A stretch of DNA of 5,113 nt from contig JAFYJR010000086.1 of the NCBI GenBank assembly GCA_017538005.1, positions 1 through 5,113 of the forward strand. The letters are read 5' to 3'. The notes under the pieces were generated by a model. It did no database searches. It worked only from the letters and a program-made list of their open reading frames with translations, and was not told the DNA's origin. Shown piece after piece: positions 4,609 to 5,113 of this stretch (positions are counted from its first letter, which is position 1; each line of letters begins with the position of its first letter). The translations under genes and the position numbers were made by a program. The DNA is from Clostridia bacterium (GTDB lineage Bacteria > Bacillota > Clostridia > Oscillospirales > Acutalibacteraceae).

Positions 4609-5113
4609 AAGGTACAAACTCGAATTCCAGGTCGTAGATGCTGACCGTGTCACCCTCGGTTATGCCCTGGCGAAGAAGTTCTTCTTCAATTCCTGATGAG
4701 ACAATAACTCTCTGCAGGTACTGGAGCGACTCGTAGTCGTCCAGATCGGTCTTCGCAAGTATCGGAATGAGCCACTCGGCCTCGACTATAAAGACATCGT
4801 CCTCGCGGTGTACGGTAAAGCCGTTCTTTTTCTTCTTTTCGTAGAATTCAAGAGGAATCTCTTCCGCCTCGTAGCGCTTGATGGGGGGAAGGGTGGCAAG
4901 TTTCGCCGCAACTGCGTTTATAAGTTCCTGCGTGCCCTCAGCTATTGGCGCGCAGATGCTGTAATATTCAAGGCCCAGGCCTTCAACATATGATCTGAAT
5001 GATTCAATCTGCTCATCAGTCGCTAGGTCCGTTTTATTGCCGGCGACGATCTGCGGCAGTTTTGCCATCTCGGGATTGAACTTTTCGAGTTCAGCGTTGA
5101 TGGCCTTGAAGTC
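4607..5113 (-). CDS. obg: GTPase Obg/CgtA, C-terminal part (N-terminus outside window)
   Basis: The frame stays open to the window edge; 168 C-terminal residues are visible, about the last 40 percent of a typical Obg of about 430. Numbered from the edge, they begin with DFKAINAELEKFNPEMAKLP, matching the Obg G-domain helix before G4. The G4 motif NKTD (26-29) follows, giving guanine specificity, then a G5-like segment SICAPIAEG (52-60), where Cys54 takes the place of the usual Ser. A linker leads to the C-terminal OCT domain (about 98-168), ending RQGITEGDTVSIYDLEFEFV, typical of the Gram-positive Obg branch. Obg binds the 50S subunit late in assembly and is linked to (p)ppGpp signalling and, in Bacillus, the stress response. 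The glycine-rich N-terminal domain and motifs G1-G3 must lie beyond the right edge. The Met at 5068 is internal, not the start. obg is the first visible gene of the obg-mrnC-yebC operon. Confidence 0.95.
   Translation of the reverse strand, partial: DFKAINAELEKFNPEMAKLPQIVAGNKTDLATDEQIESFRSYVEGLGLEYYSICAPIAEGTQELINAVAAKLATLPPIKRYEAEEIPLEFYEKKKKNGFTVHREDDVFIVEAEWLIPILAKTDLDDYESLQYLQRVIVSSGIEEELLRQGITEGDTVSIYDLEFEFVP

Noticed and set aside
4607..5068. Reading the obg fragment as a short 153-residue protein starting at 5068
   Set aside because: The frame continues to the window edge with residues matching the Obg G-domain before NKTD, so the Met is internal and the gene is simply cut by the window.

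Overview
The window looks like a chromosomal segment of a low-to-mid GC Firmicute, most likely a gut-type member of the Clostridia (Oscillospiraceae/Ruminococcaceae-like). The reasons are the strong AGGAGG-type ribosome binding sites, the TTG start, consensus SigA-type promoters, a Mini-RNase III gene (a Firmicutes/cyanobacterial family) and a membrane PASTA kinase-like protein. This placement is inference from gene content, not a database match. No mobile element, RNA gene, CRISPR array or phage gene is visible.

Layout. From the left edge to 1305 (+) runs a citrate synthase lacking its N-terminus, with an unusual 45-residue charged C-terminal tail. It converges on a 533-residue membrane protein gene (1333-2934, -), and the two share one bidirectional terminator hairpin. 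That protein has a kinase-like cytoplasmic domain, one transmembrane helix and two extracellular PASTA repeats, but all the classical catalytic kinase positions are substituted, so it reads as a pseudokinase receptor. A 195-bp divergent intergenic region follows (2935-3129), holding one promoter for each direction and small inverted repeats. It drives a 77-residue single-pass membrane protein of unknown function (3130-3363, +).

A second convergent hairpin (3423-3453) separates that gene from a tightly packed minus-strand operon. In transcription order it is obg (C-terminal part only, cut by the window edge), mrnC (Mini-RNase III) and yebC. The intergenic gaps are only 8 and 12 nt, and each downstream ribosome binding site overlaps or abuts the preceding stop codon. 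All three products act on ribosome assembly, rRNA maturation or translation, so this is a ribosome-biogenesis/translation operon.

The most noteworthy item is the intact but apparently catalytically dead PASTA receptor kinase. Next are the promoter region and small membrane protein beside it, and the citrate synthase tail. There is no gene-free stretch longer than 300 bases.
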